8,907 nucleotides of DNA from PVC group bacterium (GCA_003565095.1 PXDI01000231.1:1-8907), one strand, 5' to 3'; shown: positions 1 through 6,738, counted from the first letter of the stretch. A program made the numbers and translations. Notes: generated by a model not told the origin, from the letters alone.

Positions 1-2
1 CT

Positions 3-611
3 TCGGATGTACTGGAACGCGTTCTGGCGGTGGTCGAAAAAAAATGCGCGGCCTTCCTGCCCGGCAGGCAATGGGTCAATTTCGGCGGAGGGCATCATAT
101 CACCCGTCCGGACTATGATGTAGAACACCTTATCAGGCTGATCCGGGCTTTCAAATCAAGACATCCGCACCTGACGGTTTATCTTGAGCCCGGTGAGGCC
201 GCCGCTCTGCATACCGGCTATCTGGTTAGTTCCGTGCTGGATATTGTGCATAATGCCATGGATATCGCCATTCTGGACACATCGGCCGCGGCACATATGC
301 CGGATGTGCTGGAAATGCCATACCGGCCGCAGATTATCGGCGGCGGGATGCCCGGCGAAAAGCAACACACCTACCGGCTCGGCGGACTGACATGCCTGGC
401 CGGAGATGTGATCGGCGATTATTCATTTGATGCACCGCTCAAACCCGGTGACCGCCTTGTCTTTAGCGATATGGCCCATTATACCATGGTCAAAAGCACC
501 ACTTTCAACGGCGTCAGACTGCCGTCAATCGCCCTTTTCCATCCCGATACCGGAGAAATCCAGATGCTGCGCCGCTTCGATTATGCATCCTTCAAAGACC
601 GCCTCGGCTAA
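3..611 (+). CDS. nspC: Carboxynorspermidine decarboxylase, C-terminal part (5' end outside window)
   Basis: This is the last ~202 codons of a PLP-dependent, fold-type III decarboxylase (alanine racemase/ornithine decarboxylase superfamily). NspC converts carboxynorspermidine or carboxyspermidine to norspermidine or spermidine, the final step of the carboxyaminopropyl polyamine route in the cytoplasm. Visible motifs in order are WVNFGGGHHI (glycine-rich PLP-phosphate loop), YLEPGEAA, and CLAGDVIGDY, whose Cys-x-x-x-Asp is the active-site block contributed across the dimer in this superfamily. The reading frame is open from base 3 to the TAA at 609-611. An in-frame GTG at 30 is internal, because the upstream codons (SDVLERVLAV) continue the family sequence. 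The PLP-lysine half of the enzyme lies off the window. No T-tract terminator follows; an imperfect hairpin at 613-704 is the only structure. The partner dehydrogenase gene is not in view. The family call is firm; spermidine versus norspermidine as product cannot be told. Confidence 0.93.
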   Translation, partial: SDVLERVLAVVEKKCAAFLPGRQWVNFGGGHHITRPDYDVEHLIRLIRAFKSRHPHLTVYLEPGEAAALHTGYLVSSVLDIVHNAMDIAILDTSAAAHMPDVLEMPYRPQIIGGGMPGEKQHTYRLGGLTCLAGDVIGDYSFDAPLKPGDRLVFSDMAHYTMVKSTTFNGVRLPSIALFHPDTGEIQMLRRFDYASFKDRLG

Positions 612-612
612 A

Positions 613-704
613 ACACCATACCTCGTGGAAGCGGGGTTGATATTGTTTCTCCGCGCTCGCTGACCTTGCCTGCCCTGCGTAGCTCGAAGAGCGAAGCATG
701 GTGT
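613..704. repeat. Imperfect long hairpin carrying a half copy of the window's palindromic repeat
   Basis: Outer arms ACACCAT (613-619) and ATGGTGT (698-704) are perfect inverted repeats. The pairing continues inward with interruptions to about 626/691, and a smaller GCGG/CCGC pair lies inside (631-634 with 651-654). The segment GCTCGCTGACCTTG (655-668) is identical to the minus strand of the palindromic repeat at 8894-8907, but the second half of that palindrome is missing and is replaced by other sequence. The following bases (to about 740) are non-coding and look like dispersed-repeat material. This may be a decayed REP-like element or the end of a former mobile element. It lacks the T-tract expected of an intrinsic terminator for nspC. 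No transposase gene is visible. Confidence 0.45.
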
Positions 705-816
705 CGGCGCACGCTTAATGACGCCAATAGGGACAGACAACTTATTTGTGCATTATTATTACAATTTTGTTACAACAAGCCCGTTCAACCAACAATTATG
801 TAGTGCTTACGGCGAA

Positions 817-858
817 AAAACAACACTCGAAAAAAACTTTTAACGCGTTAGTTGTTTT
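817..858. promoter_or_regulatory. Candidate upstream activator sites of glnN (inverted repeats)
   Basis: AAAACAAC (817-824) and GTTGTTTT (851-858) form a perfect 8-bp inverted repeat, and a 10-bp palindrome TAACGCGTTA (841-850) abuts the right arm. Several more CAAC/GTTG words occur between 772 and 886. The centre lies about 80 bp upstream of the start expected from the sigma-54 element at 892-907, a usual distance for an enhancer-binding activator. No match to the enteric NtrC consensus (GCAC...GGTGC dyad) is seen, so the binding protein is unknown and the role is inferred. Confidence 0.3.
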
Positions 859-891
859 CAGTCAACGTTTTACGCATATCAACAACCGGCT

Positions 892-907
892 TGGCATATT
901 TGGTGCT
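892..907 (+). promoter_or_regulatory. Sigma-54 (-24/-12) promoter of glnN
   Basis: TGGCATATTTGGTGCT matches the sigma-54 consensus TGGCAC-N5-TTGC(A/T). The GG doublet is at 893-894 and the GC doublet at 905-906, exactly the required 12-base register. Transcription would start near 918 and give a leader of about 50 nt ending in a strong Shine-Dalgarno sequence. Glutamine synthetase genes are classic sigma-54/NtrC targets in many bacteria, which makes the match biologically sensible. A weaker sigma-70-like pair (TTGCAT 915-920, CATAAT 939-944, 18-bp spacer) lies just downstream, but its start would fall almost on the ribosome binding site. Confidence 0.6.
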
Positions 908-952
908 AATTACATTGCATGCGGATTGAAACAAAAGGCATAATCAGAACAT

Positions 953-960
953 AAGGAGGA
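953..960 (+). promoter_or_regulatory. Ribosome binding site of glnN
   Basis: AAGGAGGA ends 8 bases before the ATG at 969. It is a near-perfect anti-16S match, the strongest in the window, and fixes the glnN start. It contrasts with the SD-poor lexA and polymerase starts. Confidence 0.85.
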
Positions 961-968
961 CCGGTAAG

Positions 969-3056
969 ATGAAAGAGAAAGATCACGAATTGACTGAGTT
1001 GTACGGGGAAAACGTATTCAGCTTGAAGGTAATGCGTAATTACCTTTCGGAAGCAGCATACAAAACCCTCAGCGATACAATCTGCATCGGCTCTACGCTG
1101 GATGAAAATATCGCCGACGAGGTTGCCGAAGCGATGAAGACCTGGGCGCTGGAAAAGAAAGCGACCCATTTCACTCACTGGTTCCAGCCGCTGACCGGCT
1201 CAACCGCAGAGAAGCATGATTCGTTTGTCACACCCGACGGCGAAGGCGGGGCCTTGCTCAAATTCTCGGGCCGGGAATTGACTCAGGGAGAGCCGGATGC
1301 CTCAAGCTTTCCTTCCGGCGGATTGCGTTGCACCTTTGAAGCACGCGGCTATACCGCGTGGGACCCCACCAGTCCGGCGTTTATCAAGGAAACCGAAAAT
1401 GGTGCCACCCTCTGCATTCCGACAGTCTTCTGTGGCTACAAAGGGGAAGCGCTCGACAAGAAAACCCCGCTGCTCAGATCTATGAGCGCATTGTCAAATC
1501 AGATTTTCCGCCTCGGAAAATTCTTCGGCATCGAATCAAACGGCAAGTGCGCTTACGCCACCCTCGGCCCCGAGCAGGAATATTTCCTTGTCGATAAGGA
1601 ATACTATAAGGAACGGCTGGACCTGATACAGACCGGGCGCACCCTGTTCGGCAAGGCGCCGGCCAAACATCAGCAGATGGAAGATCACTACTTCGGTGCC
1701 ATCAAAACCCGCGTTGTAGAGTTTATGTGTGAACTGGACCGCGAACTCTGGCGGCTGGGCGTGCCCGCCCGTACCCGCCATAACGAGGTTGCCCCGGCGC
1801 AGTTCGAAATCGCGCCGATGTTCGAGAATCTGAATCTGGCGGTTGACCATAATATGATAATGATGGAAACACTCCGCCGGGTGGCAGAAAAGCACGGCTT
1901 TGAGTGCCTGATGCACGAAAAGCCCTATGCCGGAGTGAACGGATCCGGCAAACACAACAACTGGGCGGTTTGCGGACCGGACGGGAAGAACTGGCTGACA
2001 CCGGGTGAAAACCCTCACGAAAACGCCAAGTTTCTTACAATGATCTGTGCGCTGATAAAAGCGGTCGACACGCATGCCGACCTGCTGCGCGCCGTAGTAG
2101 CCTCCGCCGGCAACGATCACCGTTTAGGGGCCAACGAAGCACCGCCGGCGATTATCTCAATATTCCTTGGTGAACAACTGCTCGATATAATCGACCAGAT
2201 TGAAAAAGGCGGGGCAAAGAACTCGCGCTCCGGCGGTACCATTGAGATCGGCGTAACCTCGCTGCCGGTGCTGCCGCGCGATGCCACCGACCGCAACCGC
2301 ACCTCACCGTTTGCCTTCACCGGCAACAAGTTTGAGTTCCGCGCGGTAGGATCAAACCAGAGCTGCGCCGGGCCCAATGTGGTGCTCAACACCATCGTGG
2401 CCGAAGCGCTGGACGAAATCTGCACCGGACTGGATGCCGCAGTTGCCGCAGGCAAGGAATTCAATGCGGCATTGCAGGAAATTCTGGCCGGCATAATCAA
2501 ACAGCACAAGCGTATTCTGTTCGACGGCGACAACTATACCGAGGAATGGGTGAAGGAAGCCGCCAGGCGCGGACTGCCCAATCTGGTAAAATCGCCGGAA
2601 GCGCTCAAGGCGATCATCAGCGAAAAAGCCGCCAAGCTGTTTGGCAAGTACAATGTACTTTCCGCTGCCGAGCTGAATTCGCGCTACGAGATTTATCTCG
2701 GCGCCTATATGGAAGCGCTTGAGATCGAATGCAAGTGCGCCATCACAATGGTCAACACCATGATTCTGCCGGCAGCGCTGGAATACCAGAAGATGGTGGC
2801 CGGGACAGTGGTTGCCTCCAGCCAGGCCGGTGTCAAAGCTAAAACGGCCGCAGACTTGCTGGCAAAACTCGCTGTCGGTATCGATGCCATGACCGCCAGC
2901 GTTGAAAAACTGACAGCGGCGGCACATGCCGCCGACGCACCGGCAATTCTTGAAGCGCAAAACACTTTGCGCGCCGCGGTGGACGGACTAGAAGAGATTG
3001 TTCCCAAATATCTCTGGCCGCTGCCGTCATATGCCGAAATGCTGTTCATGTACTGA
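969..3056 (+). CDS. glnN: Glutamine synthetase type III (GSIII)
   Basis: ATP-dependent ligase that makes glutamine from glutamate and ammonium in the cytoplasm. At 695 aa it has the length of GSIII (about 690-730 aa), far longer than GSI or GSII. Family motifs: THFTHWFQPLTG (66-77, N-terminal GSIII signature), LGPEQEYF (199-206, metal-binding Glu), NEVAPAQFEIAP (272-283), GVNGSGKHNNW (322-332, the GS substrate/ATP loop), NDHRLGANEAPPA (382-394) and a C-terminal IVPKYLWPLPSYAEMLF. The start is set by the AAGGAGGA site 8 bases upstream. The gene is monocistronic: a sigma-54 promoter match lies upstream and tandem stops TGA-TAA (3054-3059) plus an intrinsic terminator follow. GSIII enzymes are dodecamers of two back-to-back hexamers and in several phyla are the nitrogen-regulated GS. 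The sequence shows no frameshift or lost motif. No ammonium transporter or PII gene is adjacent. Confidence 0.97.
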   Translation: MKEKDHELTELYGENVFSLKVMRNYLSEAAYKTLSDTICIGSTLDENIADEVAEAMKTWALEKKATHFTHWFQPLTGSTAEKHDSFVTPDGEGGALLKFSGRELTQGEPDASSFPSGGLRCTFEARGYTAWDPTSPAFIKETENGATLCIPTVFCGYKGEALDKKTPLLRSMSALSNQIFRLGKFFGIESNGKCAYATLGPEQEYFLVDKEYYKERLDLIQTGRTLFGKAPAKHQQMEDHYFGAIKTRVVEFMCELDRELWRLGVPARTRHNEVAPAQFEIAPMFENLNLAVDHNMIMMETLRRVAEKHGFECLMHEKPYAGVNGSGKHNNWAVCGPDGKNWLTPGENPHENAKFLTMICALIKAVDTHADLLRAVVASAGNDHRLGANEAPPAIISIFLGEQLLDIIDQIEKGGAKNSRSGGTIEIGVTSLPVLPRDATDRNRTSPFAFTGNKFEFRAVGSNQSCAGPNVVLNTIVAEALDEICTGLDAAVAAGKEFNAALQEILAGIIKQHKRILFDGDNYTEEWVKEAARRGLPNLVKSPEALKAIISEKAAKLFGKYNVLSAAELNSRYEIYLGAYMEALEIECKCAITMVNTMILPAALEYQKMVAGTVVASSQAGVKAKTAADLLAKLAVGIDAMTASVEKLTAAAHAADAPAILEAQNTLRAAVDGLEEIVPKYLWPLPSYAEMLFMY

Positions 3057-3077
3057 TAACAAACAGTCTCGATAAAG

Positions 3078-3125
3078 CCGCACGCGGGAGCCGGTTCCCC
3101 CACCGCCCCGCGTGCGGTTTTTTTT
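3078..3125 (+). terminator. Intrinsic terminator of glnN
   Basis: Arms CCGCACGCGGG (3078-3088) and CCCGCGTGCGG (3107-3117) make a perfect 11-bp GC-rich stem with an 18-nt loop, followed directly by eight T (3118-3125). It begins 21 bases after the glnN stop and separates glnN from the dehydratase operon. Confidence 0.92.
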
Positions 3126-3193
3126 AAGATACTGCTTTTAGATCATCCGCCAATCTGATACACCTTCACTGTGAATTTAATTAAGGATGATTC

Positions 3194-3484
3194 ATGATAA
3201 GGGCTATTTGCGCAGACGCGCGGGACAATGTGGCAACCTTGCTGGAAACAGGCCGGAACGGTGATAAGATAACTGTCGAAACCGGACTTGACAGCAACAC
3301 AGCAACTCTGCAATCAGATGTTCCGGCTTTTCATAAATTTGCGTTACGTAATATCGCCACCGGCGAAGTGGTCATTAAATACGGCGAATCGATTGGCAAA
3401 GCGGTGTGCCGGATCAGCGCCGGAGAGCATGTTCACGTACATAACATTGAAAGCGGCCGCGGCCGCGGCGATCTGGAAAGCTGA
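3194..3484 (+). CDS. UxaA-family hydro-lyase, small (SAF-domain) subunit
   Basis: This 96-aa protein corresponds to the N-terminal SAF domain that is fused to the catalytic part in E. coli altronate dehydratase UxaA. Here it is a free subunit. Conserved points: HKFAL (47-51), IKYGESIG (61-68), HVHVHN (79-84) and the closing RGRGD (89-93). In the family this domain covers the active site or binds substrate and acts with the large subunit encoded 5 bases downstream. AAGGA (3183-3187) lies 6 bases before the ATG and supports the start. A hyphenated palindrome TTCAC-T-GTGAA (3165-3175) just upstream could be an operator for a regulator of the operon. The small/large layout is also that of (2R)-sulfolactate sulfo-lyase SuyAB. 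The adjacent KdgT gene favours a sugar-acid dehydratase, but the substrate (altronate, galactarate or another acid) cannot be fixed from sequence. Confidence 0.88.
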   Translation: MIRAICADARDNVATLLETGRNGDKITVETGLDSNTATLQSDVPAFHKFALRNIATGEVVIKYGESIGKAVCRISAGEHVHVHNIESGRGRGDLES

Positions 3485-3489
3485 CACCC

Positions 3490-4680
3490 GTGATGAAAGC
3501 AGATCATTCCAGCAAAATCATGCTTAACGGGTACCGGCGTCCCGACGGTCGATGGGGAATACGCAACCATCTACTGATATTGCCGGCGTCGGTATGTGCG
3601 TCCGAGACCGCAACACAAATTGCCGCCCGCGTTCCCGGAAGCATTTCCCTGCCGCATCAACACGGCTGCTGTCATATGGGCGAAGACTACCGGCAGGTAT
3701 TGCGAACCCTGTCGGGTATTGCCAACAATCCCAATACCGGAGCCACACTGATTGTCGGCCTCGGCTGCGAAGGAATACAGGCCGAAGAACTGCTGAAACA
3801 AATAAACACAGGTGGCAAACCGGCCGGCATTGTAATTATTCAGGAAAGCGGTGGAACACCCAACGCGATTGCCGCGGGCACCGCAAAAGCTCAGGAACTG
3901 AGCCGCCTGCTGGCCGCACAGCAGCGTGAACCGTTTCCGGTCTCCGAACTGGTGGTCGGCCTGGAATGCGGCGGATCTGATCCCACCAGCGGCATTGCCG
4001 CCAACCCGGCGGTCGGGGCCGCGGTTGATCTCCTGCTGGAAGCCGGCGGCAGCTCCATCCTTTCGGAAACCACCGAACTTATCGGCGCTGAACACCTGCT
4101 GGCTAAACGTGCCGTCAATTCACACGTTGCCAGTGAAATATACCGGATTGTCAACCGGACCGAACAACGCGCAATTGCCCAGGGCACGGATATCCGCGGA
4201 ACACAGCCAACCCCCGGAAATATCCAGGGCGGAATCAGCACTATCGAAGAAAAGTCTCTCGGCTGCATTTTTAAAGCCGGTTCGGCGGACGTGCAGGCTG
4301 TGCTGGAATACGGCGAACAGATCCCGCGGGAACCCAAGGGCCTGTTTCTTATGGATACTCCCGGACAGGATATCGAGTCGATTACCGGCATGCTGGCCGG
4401 AGGCGCGCAAATTGTGCTGTTCACGACCGGACGCGGCTCACCGGCCGGTTCACCGGTCGCCCCGGTCATAAAAGTCACAGGAAATCACGACACTTTTAGC
4501 AAAATGCAGGATAACATCGAAATCAATGCCGGAACTATCATTACCGAAAACAGGCCGGTCGCCGAAACGGGAAACGCTATTTACCGCGAATTGCTGGCGG
4601 TTGCCAACGGAAAACTGACCAAGGCCGAGGTGCTGGGACACCGTGAGTTCGCGATTTTCCGCGTAGGATATACTTACTAG
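3490..4680 (+). CDS. UxaA-family hydro-lyase, large catalytic subunit (altronate dehydratase type)
   Basis: 396-aa catalytic subunit of a metal-dependent sugar-acid dehydratase. In the UxaA branch it removes water from D-altronate to give 2-keto-3-deoxygluconate (KDG). Motifs in order: GYRRPDGRWGIRN (14-26), LPHQHGCC (54-61), GLGCE (90-94), GLECGGSDPTSGIAANP (157-173), LSETTELIGAEHLL (191-204), TPGNIQGG (241-248), EEKSLGC (253-259), MDTPGQDIES (288-297) and FTTGRGSPAG (311-320). The conserved Cys and His residues probably hold the Fe or other metal. Small plus large subunit (96 + 396) add up to about the length of single-chain UxaA (~495 aa), so this is a split version with no missing core. 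The start may be GTG 3490 or ATG 3493; neither has a good Shine-Dalgarno sequence (GGAAAG at 3475-3480 is weak), so coupling to the small subunit is likely. Alternatives within the family are galactarate dehydratase or sulfolactate sulfo-lyase. Confidence 0.9.
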   Translation: MMKADHSSKIMLNGYRRPDGRWGIRNHLLILPASVCASETATQIAARVPGSISLPHQHGCCHMGEDYRQVLRTLSGIANNPNTGATLIVGLGCEGIQAEELLKQINTGGKPAGIVIIQESGGTPNAIAAGTAKAQELSRLLAAQQREPFPVSELVVGLECGGSDPTSGIAANPAVGAAVDLLLEAGGSSILSETTELIGAEHLLAKRAVNSHVASEIYRIVNRTEQRAIAQGTDIRGTQPTPGNIQGGISTIEEKSLGCIFKAGSADVQAVLEYGEQIPREPKGLFLMDTPGQDIESITGMLAGGAQIVLFTTGRGSPAGSPVAPVIKVTGNHDTFSKMQDNIEINAGTIITENRPVAETGNAIYRELLAVANGKLTKAEVLGHREFAIFRVGYTY

Positions 4681-4690
4681 CGGGTTTGAT

Positions 4691-5638
4691 ATGGAGATAA
4701 AAAAAACAATCGAGCGGATACCGGGCGGAATGATGGTGGTGCCACTGCTGCTGGGTGCATTAATCAACACATTGGCGCCCGAAGCGCTGATGATCGGTGG
4801 ATTTACCACCGCGCTGTTCAAGCAAGGCGCACTGCCATTAATCGGTATGTTTCTGTTCTGTATGGGGGCCGGGATTGACTTCAAGACCGCGCCGCAAGCA
4901 CTTAAAACCGGGGCGGCGCTGACCGGTTCAAAATTTATTGCAGCCGTCGCACTCGGACTGCTGGCATCGCATTTTTTCAACGACAATCTATTGGGACTGT
5001 CGTCACTGGCGCTTATCGCGGCCATGAGCAACTCAAACGGCGGACTGTATGCCGCCCTGACCGGTGAGTTCGGCGACGAAAAAGATATCGGAGCCATAGC
5101 GGTTATCTCGATAAATGATGGACCGTTTCTAACTATGGTGGCTCTGGGGACTGCCGGCATCGCAGTTATCCCGCTGATGAATCTTATTGCCGTCATCATT
5201 CCCATTATTCTCGGCATGCTGATCGGCAATCTTGACCGCGAGATGAAAAAGTTTCTTACGGCGGGCGGACCGGTGCTGATTCCTTTTTTTGCATTTGCAC
5301 TGGGTGCCGGCATTGATCTGGGCACCATCCTGCGCGCAGGACCGTCCGGAGTTCTGCTGGGACTGATAACTGTCGGCATCGGGGGGCTTTTGAATATTAT
5401 TGCCGACAAACGCACCGGCGGACGCGGCATCGCCGGCGCCGCGGTTTCCAGCACCGCCGGCAATGCGGTGGCAACCCCGGCCGCGCTGGTGCTTGCTGAC
5501 CCCTCCCTCGCGGAAACCGCTGCCGTCGCCACCACGCAAATTGCCGCTTCAGTAGTCATTACTGCCATTCTGGTACCGTTTCTTACCAGTCACGTTGCTC
5601 GTAAAACACGCCGGGAAAACACCAACCCGGACAAATGA
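4691..5638 (+). CDS. kdgT: 2-keto-3-deoxygluconate permease (KdgT family)
   Basis: Inner-membrane carrier of 315 aa, the normal KdgT length (E. coli KdgT is about 330). The N-terminus KKTIERIPGGMMVVPLLLGA (4-23) is the family signature, and about ten hydrophobic segments span the chain. Two similar blocks, GMFLFCMGAGID (52-63) and PFFAFALGAGID (198-209), show the internal two-fold repeat expected of this carrier fold. AAMSNSNGGLY (110-120) and SSTAGNAVATPAA (253-265) sit in matching places of the two halves and look like transport-core segments. KdgT imports KDG with protons. The gene starts 10 bases after the hydro-lyase stop, without a clear SD, so it is co-transcribed. KDG is also the product of an altronate dehydratase, so the operon may use external KDG as well as internally made KDG, or the carrier may accept the parent sugar acid. 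KDG kinase and aldolase genes are not in view. Confidence 0.92.
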   Translation: MEIKKTIERIPGGMMVVPLLLGALINTLAPEALMIGGFTTALFKQGALPLIGMFLFCMGAGIDFKTAPQALKTGAALTGSKFIAAVALGLLASHFFNDNLLGLSSLALIAAMSNSNGGLYAALTGEFGDEKDIGAIAVISINDGPFLTMVALGTAGIAVIPLMNLIAVIIPIILGMLIGNLDREMKKFLTAGGPVLIPFFAFALGAGIDLGTILRAGPSGVLLGLITVGIGGLLNIIADKRTGGRGIAGAAVSSTAGNAVATPAALVLADPSLAETAAVATTQIAASVVITAILVPFLTSHVARKTRRENTNPDK

Positions 5639-5639
5639 C

Positions 5640-5668
5640 TGGCTTCCGCCGCCTCAATATATTATATT
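5640..5668 (+). promoter_or_regulatory. Weak candidate promoter of msrBA
   Basis: The 47-bp gap after kdgT turns AT-rich. TATATT (5663-5668) resembles a -10 box and TGGCTT (5640-5645) a poor -35, with a 17-bp spacer; a second TATATT occurs at 5658-5663. No terminator separates kdgT from msrBA, so read-through is equally possible. Confidence 0.25.
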
Positions 5669-5685
5669 AATGCCAAAGGATAGCA

Positions 5686-6702
5686 GTGAAAACGGCATAT
5701 ATAATAACAGGGATGATTCTGATGGCTTACGCTGTCGAAGGGGGTGGATTTGTGAAACCGACGGAAACCGAACTACGCGCCAGACTGACTCCGGAGCAGT
5801 TCCAGGTAACGCAGAAAAACGGGACTGAACGTCCTTTCACCGGGGAATATTATCAGCACACCGAACCGGGCATATATGTGGATGTGGTCTCCGGTGAACC
5901 GCTTTTCAGCAGCCTGGATAAATTTGACTCAGGCTGCGGCTGGCCGGCCTTTGCCAGGCCGATTGAGCAAAAAGCCGTCGCGGATAAGCCGGACCGCTCC
6001 CACGGCATGCTTAGGACCGAGATCCGCAGCCGGCAGGCGGATTCGCACCTCGGACATGTCTTCGACGACGGTCCGCGTGACCGGGGCGGATTGCGTTATT
6101 GTATCAACTCAGCAGCACTGCGCTTCATTCCGCTGGCGGAAATGGAGCAGCAGGGCTACGACAAGTGGCTGCCGCTGTTTGAGCAGAGCGACAGCAAGAC
6201 AGACGCCAACCAGCTTGAAACCGCCATTCTGGCCGGCGGTTGTTTCTGGGGAATGCAGGAAATCCTGCGCGCAATCGACGGCGTGATAACCACACGCGTC
6301 GGCTACTGTGGCGGCAATCTGCCCAATGCTACATATCAGGATGTCAAAACCGGTCGCACCGGTCACGCCGAAGCAATCAAGGTGGTCTTCAATCCGCAAA
6401 AGATTTCTTTCAGCACCCTGCTGACAGACTGGTTCTTCCGGATGCATGATCCCACTACCCTGAACCGTCAAGGCAATGATATCGGCGACAGCTACCGTAG
6501 TACGATCTTCTATTTTGACGACCAACAGCGCGCGACCGCTAACGCAGCAATTAAGGCCGTTGCACAGGCCGGACGCTGGCGCAAACCGCCGGTTACAACC
6601 GTCGAGCATGTGCGCAACTGGTCAGATGCCGAAGACTACCATCAGGACTATCTACAGAAGAATCCCGGCGGATACACCTGCCACTGGCTGCGCGAATGGT
6701 AA
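5686..6702 (+). CDS. msrBA: Bifunctional methionine sulfoxide reductase MsrB-MsrA fusion with hydrophobic N-terminus
   Basis: 338-aa fusion that reduces both methionine sulfoxide epimers. The MsrB domain (about 30-165, R-epimer) has SGCGWPAF (82-89), HLGHVFDDGP (121-130) and catalytic Cys139 in RYCINSAALRF. Both zinc-binding CxxC pairs of classical MsrB are absent (YVDVVSGEPLF at 64-74 and RQADSHLGH at 116-124), as in the zinc-free PilB-type enzymes. The MsrA domain (about 178-338, S-epimer) has catalytic Cys186 in GGCFWG, GYCGG (206-210), HAEAIKV and EDYHQDYL, with Cys332 near the C-terminus as probable resolving residue. GTG 5686 is chosen because AAAGGA (5675-5680) lies 5 bases upstream. 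The resulting N-terminus MKTAYIITGMILMAYAVEG has one Lys and a short hydrophobic run, suggesting a signal peptide or membrane anchor and repair outside the cytoplasm. If translation instead began at ATG 5713, this segment would be shortened and the enzyme would be cytoplasmic. The order is B then A, without a thioredoxin domain. Confidence 0.93.
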   Translation: MKTAYIITGMILMAYAVEGGGFVKPTETELRARLTPEQFQVTQKNGTERPFTGEYYQHTEPGIYVDVVSGEPLFSSLDKFDSGCGWPAFARPIEQKAVADKPDRSHGMLRTEIRSRQADSHLGHVFDDGPRDRGGLRYCINSAALRFIPLAEMEQQGYDKWLPLFEQSDSKTDANQLETAILAGGCFWGMQEILRAIDGVITTRVGYCGGNLPNATYQDVKTGRTGHAEAIKVVFNPQKISFSTLLTDWFFRMHDPTTLNRQGNDIGDSYRSTIFYFDDQQRATANAAIKAVAQAGRWRKPPVTTVEHVRNWSDAEDYHQDYLQKNPGGYTCHWLREW

Positions 6703-6710
6703 CTTTTTTC

Positions 6711-6738
6711 TTGATTCTGAACGATCGTTCAGTAATAG
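6711..6738 (+). promoter_or_regulatory. Probable lexA promoter
   Basis: TTGATT (6711-6716) as -35 and TAATAG (6733-6738) as -10 are separated by exactly 16 bp, and the spacer is the operator palindrome. An alternative is TTCTTG (6708-6713) with AGTAAT (6731-6736). Either would start transcription at about 6743-6746, at or within a few bases of the lexA ATG. The -10 matches are mediocre. Confidence 0.45.
6717..6732. promoter_or_regulatory. SOS box / LexA operator
   Basis: CTGAACGATCGTTCAG is a perfect 16-bp palindrome, 14 bases before the lexA start. Its core GAAC-N4-GTTC is the LexA operator known from Bacillus and other non-enteric bacteria. It also begins with CTG and ends with CAG as enteric boxes do, but lacks the CTGT-N8-ACAG pattern. 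Its place between -35 and -10 implies repression by blocking RNA polymerase and autoregulation of the lexA-polymerase operon. Confidence 0.85.

Noticed and set aside
746..943. 65-codon open frame on the + strand before glnN
   Set aside because: It covers the AT-rich regulatory region with the sigma-54 match, has no SD and no family resemblance.
915..944. Sigma-70-like promoter TTGCAT-18-CATAAT before glnN
   Set aside because: Its transcription start would fall next to the Shine-Dalgarno sequence at 953-960; the sigma-54 element gives a better leader and a better consensus fit.
1536..2120. 194-codon minus-strand open frame inside glnN
   Set aside because: Antisense to highly conserved GSIII motifs; no start context or recognisable domain.
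3453..3471. GC-only palindromic run in the small dehydratase subunit gene
   Set aside because: It encodes the conserved SGRGRGD end of the protein, so the symmetry is explained by Gly-Arg repeats.
4450..5568. Long (372-codon) open frame on the minus strand over kdgT
   Set aside because: It is the antisense shadow of a GC-rich membrane-protein gene; low-complexity Ala/Ser/Pro composition with no domain, and kdgT on the + strand is clearly the real gene.
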